From Armatimonadota bacterium (GTDB lineage Bacteria > Armatimonadota > UBA10988), in the NCBI GenBank assembly GCA_016183835.1, contig JACPDV010000722.1:1-7416 (forward strand): a stretch of 7,416 nt of DNA. Reading direction: 5' to 3'. The notes beneath the pieces are model-generated. The model did not search any database, was not told the DNA's origin, and saw nothing but the letters and a program-made list of their open reading frames with translations. This document shows positions 1-6,889 of the stretch, piece after piece; the stretch's first letter is position 1; every line of letters begins with the position of its first letter. A program made the translations under genes and the position numbers.

Positions 1-45
1 GCAGGAGACCTGGCGGCCCCTGTGCGGAAGGACCGACCCGGTGGA

Positions 46-78
46 GAGCCGTATGCGGGAAAACCGCACGTACGGTTC
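46..78 (+). ncRNA. Group II intron domain V (catalytic hairpin)
   Basis: Domain V holds the metal-binding catalytic core of the ribozyme. Bases 46-53 (GAGCCGTA) pair with 71-78 (TACGGTTC), including a G-T wobble. C69-G70 forms the diagnostic two-base bulge. Bases 54-58 pair with 64-68, and the GAAAA loop at 59-63 is close to the usual GNRA tetraloop. The AGC catalytic triad sits at 47-49. All elements needed for a working domain V are intact. The AGC triad, rather than the CGC often found in group IIC introns, argues mildly against class IIC. Confidence 0.92.
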
Positions 79-80
79 GG

Positions 81-116
81 AGCGGCAGGGCGGTGTGCGA
101 CACCGCCCTGACCGCT
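81..116 (+). ncRNA. Group II intron domain VI with branch-point A111
   Basis: Domain VI supplies the branch-point adenosine for lariat formation. Bases 81-85 (AGCGG) pair perfectly with 112-116 (CCGCT). Bases 86-95 pair perfectly with 101-110 around a short TGCGA loop. The only unpaired base in the stem is A111 on the 3' side, the expected bulged branch point, seven bases before C118. The intact helix and bulge suggest that the intron is, or recently was, splicing-competent. Confidence 0.88.
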
Positions 117-134
117 ACTATGGTTGCCGCGGTT

Positions 135-1013
135 TCAACCGCCGGGAGCGGCAGGAGGAGCCGCCTCAACCACCTTGAGACTCGGTCCCGTGATGTTCAG
201 CTTCCCACCGATGCTCAGCGTGATGGTCCAACTGACCACCTGGCGCGCCATCATCCGGGCCTTGAACATCGAGCAGACCATCCCGACCGGCGCGTAGATC
301 AGCCCGTCCAGCTTCGCGTCCGTGTCTTCCTGGCTCACCGCCAGCGCCTGGTCGCTGCACCACGAGGCGATCACAATGCCCGCCAGGTCGCCCTCGGTCG
401 GCGGCGTGAGGTGCACCTTGGCGCCGCCGTTCAGCATCATCTTCCCGGCCAACCTGCCGCCATAGACCAGAAAGGTCACACCGTCGCCCGTCAACTCGCC
501 CTTCCCGAACACGAAGTCGCCATCGACGATGTGGTAGACGCCCGGTTCCAGCGTCACCTTCTCGGCTGACGACGCATTGATACCGCCGTAGTAGATCCCG
601 GGCCTCAGCACGATCTCCTGGTGCTGCGCCACGAAAAGGGTCTTGCGCGACCTCGGCTCGCCGGTCTGCGGCCAGTTGACGCCGGTGTAGGGGTCTGCCA
701 TGGCTTCGGCCGGCGTGGGCTTCGGGCTCACCGCCGCTTTGCCCAGCGGCTGGTAGCCGCCCACCAGGCCGAGTGCGCCGTCCTCCACCGTCAGCCTGGA
801 ATCGAAGCTGTAGACCGCGTTCTGCGCCGGGCAGTTGACGAGGATCCCGCCCTTGACGTTCAGCTCGTCGTCGCCGCCGAGCGAAAGCGTGGCCTTGTCA
901 CCGGTGTTGCAGAGCACCAGCAGCGGCGGGATGGGCCGCGGCTCATCCGCCGCCAGCGCCAAGGCCAGGAGACCCGGCAGCAGGCCGACCGCGGACCAGT
1001 GTGCCTTCTTCAT
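135..1013 (-). CDS. Secreted TadG-like beta-structured protein (pilus-assembly/adhesin-type)
   Basis: The product is 292 residues. The ATG at 1013 is chosen over one at 1085 because an AGGGAG ribosome-binding site (1021-1026) lies seven bases upstream and the protein then opens with a clear signal peptide: MKKAH, a hydrophobic run to about residue 21, and a cleavage-like LALAADEP. The mature part is glycine- and valine-rich repeated beta-strand sequence. It resembles the C-terminal domain of Flp pilus-assembly TadG-like proteins: an early GGILVNCPAQNAVYSF block (55-70), DPYTGV (107-112), PGIYYGGI (138-145), LEPGVYHIVDGDFVF (155-169) and LDGLIYAPVGMVC (235-247). The usual N-terminal TadE/TadG membrane helix is absent, and no other tad genes are in view. 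The tail is Ala/Pro-rich. It is transcribed divergently from the glycoside hydrolase gene. An exported surface or matrix protein is likely; a true pilus role is unproven. Confidence 0.72.
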   Translation of the reverse strand: MKKAHWSAVGLLPGLLALALAADEPRPIPPLLVLCNTGDKATLSLGGDDELNVKGGILVNCPAQNAVYSFDSRLTVEDGALGLVGGYQPLGKAAVSPKPTPAEAMADPYTGVNWPQTGEPRSRKTLFVAQHQEIVLRPGIYYGGINASSAEKVTLEPGVYHIVDGDFVFGKGELTGDGVTFLVYGGRLAGKMMLNGGAKVHLTPPTEGDLAGIVIASWCSDQALAVSQEDTDAKLDGLIYAPVGMVCSMFKARMMARQVVSWTITLSIGGKLNITGPSLKVVEAAPPAAPGG

Positions 1014-1114
1014 CGTTTGTCTCCCTGCATCGCCCGATTGTGCCCGATCCGGCCGCGCCGCGCAAGGCAGGACTGCCGCCTCCAACGGGCAATCTACTTG
1101 TGCCGGAGAACCCC
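1014..1114. promoter_or_regulatory. Divergent intergenic region between the TadG-like gene and the hydrolase operon
   Basis: These 101 bases separate two divergent start codons, so they should hold the promoters for both transcripts. Ribosome-binding sites lie at both ends: AGGGAG on the minus strand (1021-1026) and GGAGAA on the plus strand (1105-1110), six bases before the GTG at 1115. No convincing sigma-70 promoter was found for the rightward operon; CAATCT at 1090-1095 is the nearest thing to a -10 box and has no good -35 partner. No clear operator palindrome was seen. Confidence 0.5.
1037..1065 (-). promoter_or_regulatory. Possible sigma-70-like promoter of the TadG-like gene
   Basis: On the minus strand TTGCGC (1065-1060) and CACAAT (1042-1037) are separated by exactly 17 bases. 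They match 3 of 6 and 4 of 6 bases of the -35 and -10 consensus. The -10 box is 23 bases from the start codon, which leaves a short leader containing the AGGGAG site. The match is weak, and chance agreement in a GC-rich stretch is possible. Confidence 0.28.
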
Positions 1115-4100
1115 GTGCTTCCTTGGTTGCTCCTCGCTTTGGCCGCCGCCCCGCAGACCCTCAAGGACGACTTCGCCGCCTACCCGGCCGGGAGCGACGG
1201 CTCGCCGGCGTGGCTGCCGGAGACCGTCGCCGCCGAGGTCGCCGACGGCGGCTACGTGGTGGGCGGCGGCGCCGCGGTGTGGCAGGCGGTGCCCTACGCC
1301 GGCGCACTCAGCTTCGCCTGCGACGTGACTCCGCTGGCCGAGACCGCCGGCGACGAGGGCTGGTGCACCTGCGGCATCGGGCTCTACTTCGACCCGGCCA
1401 ACTATTGGCAGATGAACCTGGTGCGCGCGCCCGCCGCCAACCAGAAGCGCCACTACACTGAGCTGCAGGAGTGCCTGAAGGGCGCTTGGCTGGCGCAGAC
1501 GCAGGTGGGCACGCTCGTCCCGCGCACCGTGGTCGAGGGCGGCGAGTTCAACTGGGAGATGGGCCGCACCTACCGCTTCGAGCTGGAGCTGACGCCCGAG
1601 CGGCTCGAGGGCCGGATCCTCGACGGCGGGCAGGTCAAGGCGCGCCACGTCTACGACCTCACCGCCGCCGTGCCGCTGCTCCGCACCGGCCGTCCGGCCC
1701 TGCGGGCCAACGGACTGCGGGTGCGCTTCGACAACGCCGAGGTCACCGTGACCGCCACCGCCACGGAGCCGGTCGCACGGCGCGTCGAGGCGCCGGCGTG
1801 GGTGTCGCGAGCTGCGCCGGCGGTCGCCGAGGGCACCGGCTACTTCGCCACCGCCCGCGTAGACGGCCGCTGGTGGCTGGTGGACCCCGAGGGCAAGGCG
1901 TTCTTCGACGTCGGCACCGACCACGTCAACTACGACGCCCACTGGTGCGAGAAGCTGGGCTACGCGCCCTACCACCGCAACGTGGAGAGGAAGTTCGGCG
2001 GCGCCGAGGCGTGGGCCGTCTCGGCTACCGACCGGCTCAGGCAGTGGGGTTTCAACACGCTCGCCGCCGGGCACTACGCCAACACCGAGCACAAGGGCCT
2101 GCCGCACATCAACTTCGCCTCCTTCGGCTCGAGCTTCGCCCCGCTGGAGTGGATCTGCGAGCCGATCCACTGGACCGGCTTCCCCAACGTCTTCAGCCCG
2201 CGCTGGCCGCGGCACTGCCAAATCGTCGCCCGGCGCTTCGCGCGCATCAACGGCGACGACCCGTGGGTGATCGGCACCTTTCTCGACAATGAGCTGGAGT
2301 GGTATGGCAAGCACGGCCGGCTGGTGGACGAGATCTACGCGCTCAACCCCGACAACCCCGCCAAGCAGGCGCTCTGGGACTGGCTGCTGGCAGTGTACAA
2401 GTCCGTCGCCGCGATCAACGCCGTGCTCGGCAGCCATTACGCCGACGCCGCGGCGTTCATGAACAGCACCACCGCGCCGCCCGGCTCGGAGCGCTACGCG
2501 GAGGTGAGCGACGGCTTCCTGGCGGTGATCGCCGAGAAGTACTTCAGCGCCGCCTGCACCGCGTTGAAGGAGGCCGATCCGCACCACCTGGTGATGGGCT
2601 GCCGCTTCGCCGGGCAGGCTCCCGTCCCGGCGCTGGCCTCGGCGGGGAAGTACAACGACGTCTTCACCATCAACACCTACCCGCGGGTGGACATGGAGCG
2701 CGGCGTGGTGGAGGGCGTGCCGCGGCAGTTCACCGAGTACTACCAGGTGGTGGACAGGCCGTTCATCATCACCGAGTGGAGCTTCCCGGCACTGGACAGT
2801 GGGCTGCCGTGCACCGCCGGGGCGGGCATGCGCGTGGACACCCAGGCGCAGAAGGCGCGCTGCTATCAAGTCTTCGCGGAGACGATGGCCGACCTGCCGT
2901 TCGTGGTCGGCTACCACTACTTCATGTGGGCCGACGAGCCGGCGCTGGGCATCTCGAGCACGTTCCCCGAAGACAGCAACTACGGGTTGGTCAACGAGCA
3001 GGACGAGCCGTACGCCGCGTTCGTGCCGACGGTGACGAAGGTGAACCAGGCGGTCTTCGCGCGGCACGCGCGGAGCGGCATGGTGGCGGATCTCCAGGCG
3101 TCGGTGCGCAACGGCGCGGTGGTGGTGCGGAACGCGGGCCAAGCGGAGGGCACGGGCGCCATCTGGGTGCGCGGCACCGGCGCCACGGGCAAGCCGGTGG
3201 AGCTGCGCCTGAAGCCCGGTGAGGAGCGCCGATTGGCCGTGAAGCAGGACGGGTGGACGACGGTGTCGCTGCGGCACGCCGACAGCACGTGGAGCTCCAT
3301 CCTGCGCTCGCCACACGCGGTGGCCAACCTGGGCCCGGCGATCACGCGGCCCGTACCGGTGCTGTTCACCGAGCCGTTTCCCTACCTGGTCCACGGTTCC
3401 AAGCTGCCCTCCGGCGACGTGTGGATGCCGGCCATACCGAAGGACGACACGCGCAGCGTGCCCGGCTTCCAGCTCACCGGCGGCGGCACCACCTGGGTCT
3501 GCGAGAAGAAGACCGGCGCTCTGTTCGAGACCGTGGCCGCTGACGGACTGCCGCTGGGCGAGGTGATCTTCGCCTGTCACCAGATCATCAACGGGCAGCA
3601 CCAGTGGGTCTCCAGCGACAAGGTGGAGTCCCTCACGCTGCGCGAGGACGGCGCAGGCTGGACCGTCCGGGCCGTGGTCGCCTTCACGGGCGGCGGCAAG
3701 CCCATCACCGCGGTGGACGACGCGGGGCAGCAGGCCGCTCAGCGCGCCGAGCCGGCGCGCTATCGAGCGGAGCTGGTGGCGGCCGTCCTGCGTGACCATC
3801 CGGCGGCGCTGGCGAAGCCCCTCCGGGTGGAGAGCACCGACACGCGCGCGTGGAGTCTGGAGGATGTGTTCGTCTTCAGCCGGCCGGCCATCGGCGGCTC
3901 GACGGTGGACGACGTGGCGAGCGGGAAGGACGTGCCGAACTACTACCTGCCTTCCCACTTCTGGACCGACCAGAAGCTCGGCGGCGCGTTCGGCGCCTGG
4001 GGCGGCGAAGACTGGCCCACGAACTACTGGAAGGACCCGGGCGGCCTGTTCCACCCAGACGCCCGGCACCCGGTGAACCTGGCCATGACCAAAGGCAAGC

Positions 4101-4213
4101 GCTGGGAGGCAGGCGAGCTGAGCTGCCTGTGGCTGTACGGCACCAAGGACGCCTCTGGCTGGACCGACATCACCCAACTCGCGCAGGCCGCCTCGAACTT
4201 GCGCCCGCGCTGA
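1115..4213 (+). CDS. Secreted GH50-like (clan GH-A) glycoside hydrolase, multidomain
   Basis: The product is 1032 residues. The GTG at 1115 is chosen because GGAGAA lies six bases upstream and the protein then begins with a short hydrophobic signal-like segment (LPWLLLALAAAPQ). Residues about 17-215 look like a concanavalin-type beta-sandwich. DGRWWLVDPEG (250-260) opens the catalytic barrel, as in GH50 beta-agarases. GTFLDNELEW carries the Asn-Glu pair of clan GH-A (N392, E393 acid/base candidate), and FIITEW carries the nucleophile candidate E554. VGYHYFMWADEP (W605) and NYGLVNEQDEPY match the barrel end of GH50 proteins. Residues about 650-730 form a small beta domain, and about 735-1032 is an aromatic-rich beta domain I cannot assign. 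Typical GH50 enzymes are nearer 750 residues. The substrate may be a galactan, but agarase activity is not assured. It leads a five-gene operon and ends 12 bases before the next gene. Confidence 0.75.
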   Translation: MLPWLLLALAAAPQTLKDDFAAYPAGSDGSPAWLPETVAAEVADGGYVVGGGAAVWQAVPYAGALSFACDVTPLAETAGDEGWCTCGIGLYFDPANYWQMNLVRAPAANQKRHYTELQECLKGAWLAQTQVGTLVPRTVVEGGEFNWEMGRTYRFELELTPERLEGRILDGGQVKARHVYDLTAAVPLLRTGRPALRANGLRVRFDNAEVTVTATATEPVARRVEAPAWVSRAAPAVAEGTGYFATARVDGRWWLVDPEGKAFFDVGTDHVNYDAHWCEKLGYAPYHRNVERKFGGAEAWAVSATDRLRQWGFNTLAAGHYANTEHKGLPHINFASFGSSFAPLEWICEPIHWTGFPNVFSPRWPRHCQIVARRFARINGDDPWVIGTFLDNELEWYGKHGRLVDEIYALNPDNPAKQALWDWLLAVYKSVAAINAVLGSHYADAAAFMNSTTAPPGSERYAEVSDGFLAVIAEKYFSAACTALKEADPHHLVMGCRFAGQAPVPALASAGKYNDVFTINTYPRVDMERGVVEGVPRQFTEYYQVVDRPFIITEWSFPALDSGLPCTAGAGMRVDTQAQKARCYQVFAETMADLPFVVGYHYFMWADEPALGISSTFPEDSNYGLVNEQDEPYAAFVPTVTKVNQAVFARHARSGMVADLQASVRNGAVVVRNAGQAEGTGAIWVRGTGATGKPVELRLKPGEERRLAVKQDGWTTVSLRHADSTWSSILRSPHAVANLGPAITRPVPVLFTEPFPYLVHGSKLPSGDVWMPAIPKDDTRSVPGFQLTGGGTTWVCEKKTGALFETVAADGLPLGEVIFACHQIINGQHQWVSSDKVESLTLREDGAGWTVRAVVAFTGGGKPITAVDDAGQQAAQRAEPARYRAELVAAVLRDHPAALAKPLRVESTDTRAWSLEDVFVFSRPAIGGSTVDDVASGKDVPNYYLPSHFWTDQKLGGAFGAWGGEDWPTNYWKDPGGLFHPDARHPVNLAMTKGKRWEAGELSCLWLYGTKDASGWTDITQLAQAASNLRPR

Positions 4214-4225
4214 AAGGACGTCGCT

Positions 4226-5347
4226 GTGACCGCTCTCGAACGCTTCCACGCCATGATGGAATACCAGCCGCTCGACCGGCTGCCGCACTGGGAGCTGGGC
4301 GCCTGGGGCCAGGCGCACCAGCTCTGGGAGGAGGAGGGCGCCCCGAACGGCTACCGCGGTGACTGGTTCAGCGGCATCGACGCCCTGGGCATGGACCGCC
4401 GCATCTTCGCGCCCATCAACTTCAAGATGGTGCCCTGGTTCGACTACCAGGTGATCGAGGAGGACGAGCGCACCATCACCGCGCGCAACGGCATGGGCAT
4501 CGTCACCAAAGGGCTGAAGACCGGCACCGTCGGCGGCACGCGGCTCTCGATGGACGAGTACATCGACTTCCCGGTCAAGACGCCGGCCGACTTCGCGGCG
4601 CTGACCAAGCGTTACGACCCGCACGAGCCCTCGCGCTACCCGGCCAACTGGGACGAGCTGGTGGCGGGCTGGCGGACGCGCGACGTGCCGCTGGTGCTGG
4701 GGCACAACTGCCTCGGCGGGTTCTACTGGAACGCCCGCGAGTGGATGGGCACGGAAGGGCTGTCGGTCGCGTTCTATGACCAGCCGGAGCTGGTGCGGGA
4801 TATGTTCGAGTTCCTCGCGGACTTCCTGATCGCCGTCACCGAGCGGGCGCGGCGCGACATCGGGTTCGACTACTTCAACCTCAACGAGGACCTGGCGTTC
4901 AAGTCGGCGCCGCTGGTCTCGCCGCGGTGCTTCCGGGAGTTGATCTTCCCGCCCCTGAAGCGGCTGATCGAGGCGCTCAAGGGCAGCGGGGTGAAGTACA
5001 TTTCGGTGGACACCGACGGCAACCCGACGCCGCTGATCCCGCAGTTCATGGAGGCGGGAGTGGACGTGCTGTGGCCCATCGAGCGGGCGGCGGAAGAGAT
5101 GGACCCGGCGGAGATGCGGCGGAAGTACGGCGAGTCGCTCCGGCTGTGGGGTGGGGTGGACAAACGCGAAGTAGCGCGCGGCCCGGCGGCCATCGACGCG
5201 CACCTCCGCAGCCTGGCGCCGTTGGTGGCGGGCGGCGGGTTCGTGCCGACCCTCGACCACTGCTTCCCGCACGACATCTCGCTGGCGAACATGCTGCACT
5301 ATAACAAGCAGAAGCAGAGGCTGTTGAGGGGGGAGCTGGGAGCCTGA
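4226..5347 (+). CDS. URO-D superfamily protein, corrinoid-methyltransferase-like (not HemE)
   Basis: The product is 373 residues, a usual length for the family. The start is the GTG at 4226, seven bases after AAGGA (4214-4218), which directly follows the hydrolase stop. The fold is the uroporphyrinogen decarboxylase/MtaA-type barrel. Family blocks seen are EDLAFKSAPLVSP (221-233), VDTDGN (261-266), GVDVLWPIE (278-286), the WGGVDKR block (308-314) and LDHCFPHDIS (343-352). The RQAGR substrate loop of true HemE is missing; the N-terminus reads DRLPHWELGAWGQ. The His-x-Cys zinc pair of MtaA/MtbA methyltransferases is also absent, with DTDG in that place, although C346 and nearby histidines remain. 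It therefore belongs to the large uncharacterised branch often seen beside sugar-degradation genes. It should be cytoplasmic; no corrinoid protein or reactivase is visible. It sits one base before the next gene. Confidence 0.8.
   Translation: MTALERFHAMMEYQPLDRLPHWELGAWGQAHQLWEEEGAPNGYRGDWFSGIDALGMDRRIFAPINFKMVPWFDYQVIEEDERTITARNGMGIVTKGLKTGTVGGTRLSMDEYIDFPVKTPADFAALTKRYDPHEPSRYPANWDELVAGWRTRDVPLVLGHNCLGGFYWNAREWMGTEGLSVAFYDQPELVRDMFEFLADFLIAVTERARRDIGFDYFNLNEDLAFKSAPLVSPRCFRELIFPPLKRLIEALKGSGVKYISVDTDGNPTPLIPQFMEAGVDVLWPIERAAEEMDPAEMRRKYGESLRLWGGVDKREVARGPAAIDAHLRSLAPLVAGGGFVPTLDHCFPHDISLANMLHYNKQKQRLLRGELGA
5338..5342 (+). promoter_or_regulatory. Ribosome-binding site inside the end of the URO-D gene
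   Basis: GGGAG lies six bases before the ATG at 5349, within the last codons of the upstream gene. A G-rich purine run (5326-5335) just upstream may add to it. With only one base between stop and start, translation of the two genes is probably coupled. Confidence 0.55.
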
Positions 5348-5348
5348 G

Positions 5349-6173
5349 ATGATCGAGCGCACCGAGCGGCTGATGACCAAGGAGGACATCCAGGTCATCG
5401 CCCAGCGGCACGGCGATGTGGCCGCGGAGTACCCGGAAGTGGATGCCGCATCTCGGGCCGCCGGCGGGGCCGTGGTGGGGCTGGTGGTCGGGTTGTTCAT
5501 GTGGCAGGCCGTGGGCGGTCCTGCCGAGCAGGAGTTGGCGTGGCTGGTGGGCTGGGCGGCGCTCGGCGCGGCGCTGGCCTGGTACGCGCCCGCCACGACG
5601 CCGGAGGCGCGGCGGCGGCACGCGACCGAGTCGACCACGGAGCTCTACCGGCGCTCCGACACCCGCGTGGTGACCCTCAAGGCCAGTGTGGTCGAAGCGG
5701 TGGCGCTGGGCGTCCGGCCTGGCTGGGACTGGCTCGTGCTCGACGTGGAGGAGGGCCGGTTGCTGGCGCTCCCGACCACGCTGGGCGAGATCCGGATGGG
5801 TTACCTCGGCTTCCCGCACGAGCGGTTCGAGCTGGAGATCGCGGTGCTGATGAGGGCGCCTGACCGTCCCGACCCGTCGGGTTGGCCGTGCTGGCGGGCG
5901 CCGGATCTGCCCGACGAACTGATCTTGGCCGCGGTGTTCGGCTGCCCCGGCGAGAGGGTGAAGGCGCGACCGCTGCCGGCGAGGGCCGAGATGCTGCGCT
6001 ATCGCGGCGAGGGGGCGACGATGTTGCCGAGCCGGACCCTCGTCGGCCGGCAGGTGGGCAGGATCTCCTTATTGCTGGCCCGGCGCGTGCAGACCGGGCT
6101 GGTGTTCCGGGGCACGCTGGCCACGTGCGCCGCCGACCTGCGGGCCGCGCGGTTGGACGACGGGGAGGAGTGA
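5349..6173 (+). CDS. Two-helix membrane protein of unknown family, paralog 1 (with extra insertion)
   Basis: The product is 274 residues. I do not recognise the family. The ATG start is supported by GGGAG six bases upstream and by its opening, MIERTERLMT, which aligns with the two following proteins. Two membrane helices are likely at about 35-56 and 63-80, with a two-turn linker. The rest is a soluble domain: WLVLDVEEGRLLALP (128-142), YLGFPHERFELEI (152-164), LRYRGEGATMLPSR (216-229) and GLVFRGTLATCAADLRAA (250-267). Compared with paralog 2, about 41 extra residues lie between HERF and YRGEG. The insert includes two similar segments, RAPDRPD (169-175) and RAPDLPD (183-189). The DVGDG motif of its paralogs is DVEEG here. 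No signal peptide or catalytic motif is evident. Its place in the operon suggests co-expression with the hydrolase and URO-D genes. Confidence 0.8.
   Translation: MIERTERLMTKEDIQVIAQRHGDVAAEYPEVDAASRAAGGAVVGLVVGLFMWQAVGGPAEQELAWLVGWAALGAALAWYAPATTPEARRRHATESTTELYRRSDTRVVTLKASVVEAVALGVRPGWDWLVLDVEEGRLLALPTTLGEIRMGYLGFPHERFELEIAVLMRAPDRPDPSGWPCWRAPDLPDELILAAVFGCPGERVKARPLPARAEMLRYRGEGATMLPSRTLVGRQVGRISLLLARRVQTGLVFRGTLATCAADLRAARLDDGEE
5811..5831 (+). repeat. 21-base identity shared with 7370-7390 (paralogs 1 and 3)
   Basis: The bases encoding FPHERFE are identical over 21 positions here and at 7370-7390, including every third codon position. The matching segment in paralog 2 differs at several bases. 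This is the most conserved protein block of the three-gene family, so the identity reflects shared ancestry, with codon bias or gene conversion keeping the silent sites equal. Confidence 0.6.
5854..5915 (+). repeat. Imperfect in-frame direct repeat inside paralog 1
   Basis: Two 20-base copies, 5854-5873 and 5896-5915, agree at 16 positions. They are offset by 42 bases, exactly 14 codons. They encode RAPDRPD and RAPDLPD and lie in the segment that the other paralogs lack, so a small internal duplication may have helped make the insertion. Confidence 0.55.
6162..6170 (+). promoter_or_regulatory. Strong ribosome-binding site for paralog 2
   Basis: GGGGAGGAG overlaps the final codons of paralog 1 and ends four bases before the GTG start at 6175. 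This site fixes the non-ATG start, and with a one-base gap it points to coupled translation. Confidence 0.7.
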
Positions 6174-6174
6174 C

Positions 6175-6888
6175 GTGTTCGAGCGGACGACGCGGCCGTT
6201 GACCGAGGCGGAGAAGGCCCGGCTGCGCAGCGATTCAGAGGTGATGCAACGGGCCATGTGGGAGCGCGGTAGTCCACACCAGGTCGCGACTGCGTTCGTG
6301 ATGTCGTTCTTCAGCCTTGCGGGGGTGCTCCTCGCACTGCTGGTGTGGGCGGCGGCCGGGCGGCCCGGCGGCCTGGCCCTCTGGCTCCTGGCGGGCGGAG
6401 TGCTCGGCGCCGCCTGGTCGCGGCTCGGCCTGAACCGGGACATGCGGCGGCGGTGGCCGCACATCGAGCACTGGCGCAGGCGGCTGTTCGCCGATCCGGA
6501 CACCGCCGTGGAGACCGCCTGCTCCGTCGCGGGCGCGGTGGTACTGCAACGACGGTACAGCCTTCAGGTCTTCGTGCTGGATGTTGGCGACGGGCAACTG
6601 CTAGCCATCGACTCGTACATGCACGGGGTCGACCTGGAGAACCTGGGGTTCCCGCATGAGCGCTTCGTGATGAGCGTGGCGGTGGGAAACGAGGACTGGG
6701 CGCGGTTGCTGAGCTACCGTGGCGAGGGTACCACTGTGGTGCCCCAGCGCAGCATGTCGCACCGGGAAATCCACGGAGTGCTGCCGTACGAGTTGCCGAC
6801 GCTGGGGGCCGGGAAACTCTTCGCGGGCACTCTGAACACCTGCCTGCAGGACCTGAAGGCCGCCATCGCCGGTGACTGGGGGGCGTGA
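6175..6888 (+). CDS. Two-helix membrane protein of unknown family, paralog 2
   Basis: The product is 237 residues, the shortest complete form of the family here. The GTG start is set by a strong upstream site (GGGGAGGAG) and by the shared opening MFERTTRPLTEAEKARLR. Two membrane helices are likely at about 38-61 and 65-83. They are followed by a basic stretch rich in Arg and Trp (residues 88-104), which by the positive-inside rule should be cytoplasmic. The soluble domain holds VFVLDVGDGQLLAI (132-145), NLGFPHERF (156-164), LLSYRGEGTTVVP (178-190) and GKLFAGTLNTCLQDLKAA (213-230). These blocks match paralog 1 without its 41-residue insertion. No known enzymatic motif is seen. Both N- and C-termini are probably cytoplasmic if the two helices form a hairpin. 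Function is unknown. Confidence 0.82.
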   Translation: MFERTTRPLTEAEKARLRSDSEVMQRAMWERGSPHQVATAFVMSFFSLAGVLLALLVWAAAGRPGGLALWLLAGGVLGAAWSRLGLNRDMRRRWPHIEHWRRRLFADPDTAVETACSVAGAVVLQRRYSLQVFVLDVGDGQLLAIDSYMHGVDLENLGFPHERFVMSVAVGNEDWARLLSYRGEGTTVVPQRSMSHREIHGVLPYELPTLGAGKLFAGTLNTCLQDLKAAIAGDWGA

Positions 6889-6889
6889 G

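Larger units (their letters stand above)
1..118 (+). mobile_element. Group II intron, 3' end (partial; 5' part outside window)
   Basis: This is the 3' end of a self-splicing group II intron, a ribozyme retroelement. The sequence shows a complete domain V hairpin (46-78), a two-base linker and a complete domain VI hairpin with a bulged adenosine at 111, in canonical order. Bases 1-45 would be the end of domain IV and the junction into domain V; no reverse transcriptase/maturase reading frame can be recognised in them. The 3' boundary is placed at 118 because the intron would then end in AC, eight bases from the branch-point adenosine, as the family rule (an A-pyrimidine end 7-8 nt from the branch point) predicts. 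An end at 121 (AT) is the alternative. The 3' exon is the short spacer after the leftward gene that ends at 135. Whether the intron is full length and encodes a protein cannot be seen. Confidence 0.88.

Noticed and set aside
81..116. The strong hairpin as an intrinsic terminator for the leftward gene
   Set aside because: Read on the minus strand it is not followed by a T-tract, and its bulged A, stem lengths and position after domain V identify it as group II intron domain VI.
93..569. A 158-codon + strand open frame starting in the intron's domain VI
   Set aside because: It is antisense to the TadG-like gene, begins inside a structured RNA hairpin and encodes Arg/His-rich sequence with no recognisable motif.
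1014..1085. Upstream ATG (1085, minus strand) for the TadG-like gene, adding 24 residues
   Set aside because: The ATG at 1013 has a well-spaced AGGGAG and gives a textbook signal peptide; the extension is Arg/Ala-rich intergenic-type sequence.
1001..1114. Upstream ATG (1001) for the hydrolase, adding 38 residues
   Set aside because: It would overlap the start of the divergent gene, bury the signal peptide internally and lacks the GGAGAA site that sits six bases before the GTG at 1115.
4226..5347. Annotation as hemE (haem biosynthesis uroporphyrinogen decarboxylase)
   Set aside because: The RQAGR motif and surrounding HemE N-terminal substrate residues are missing, and the gene sits with a glycoside hydrolase rather than haem genes.
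1094..5638. A 1514-codon open frame on the minus strand, antisense to the hydrolase and URO-D genes
   Set aside because: It is in codon register with the two + strand genes, so its stops would require TTA, CTA or TCA codons in them, which a GC-rich genome rarely uses. Its translation is low-complexity Arg/His/Ala/Val-rich with no domains, while the + strand has clear family motifs.
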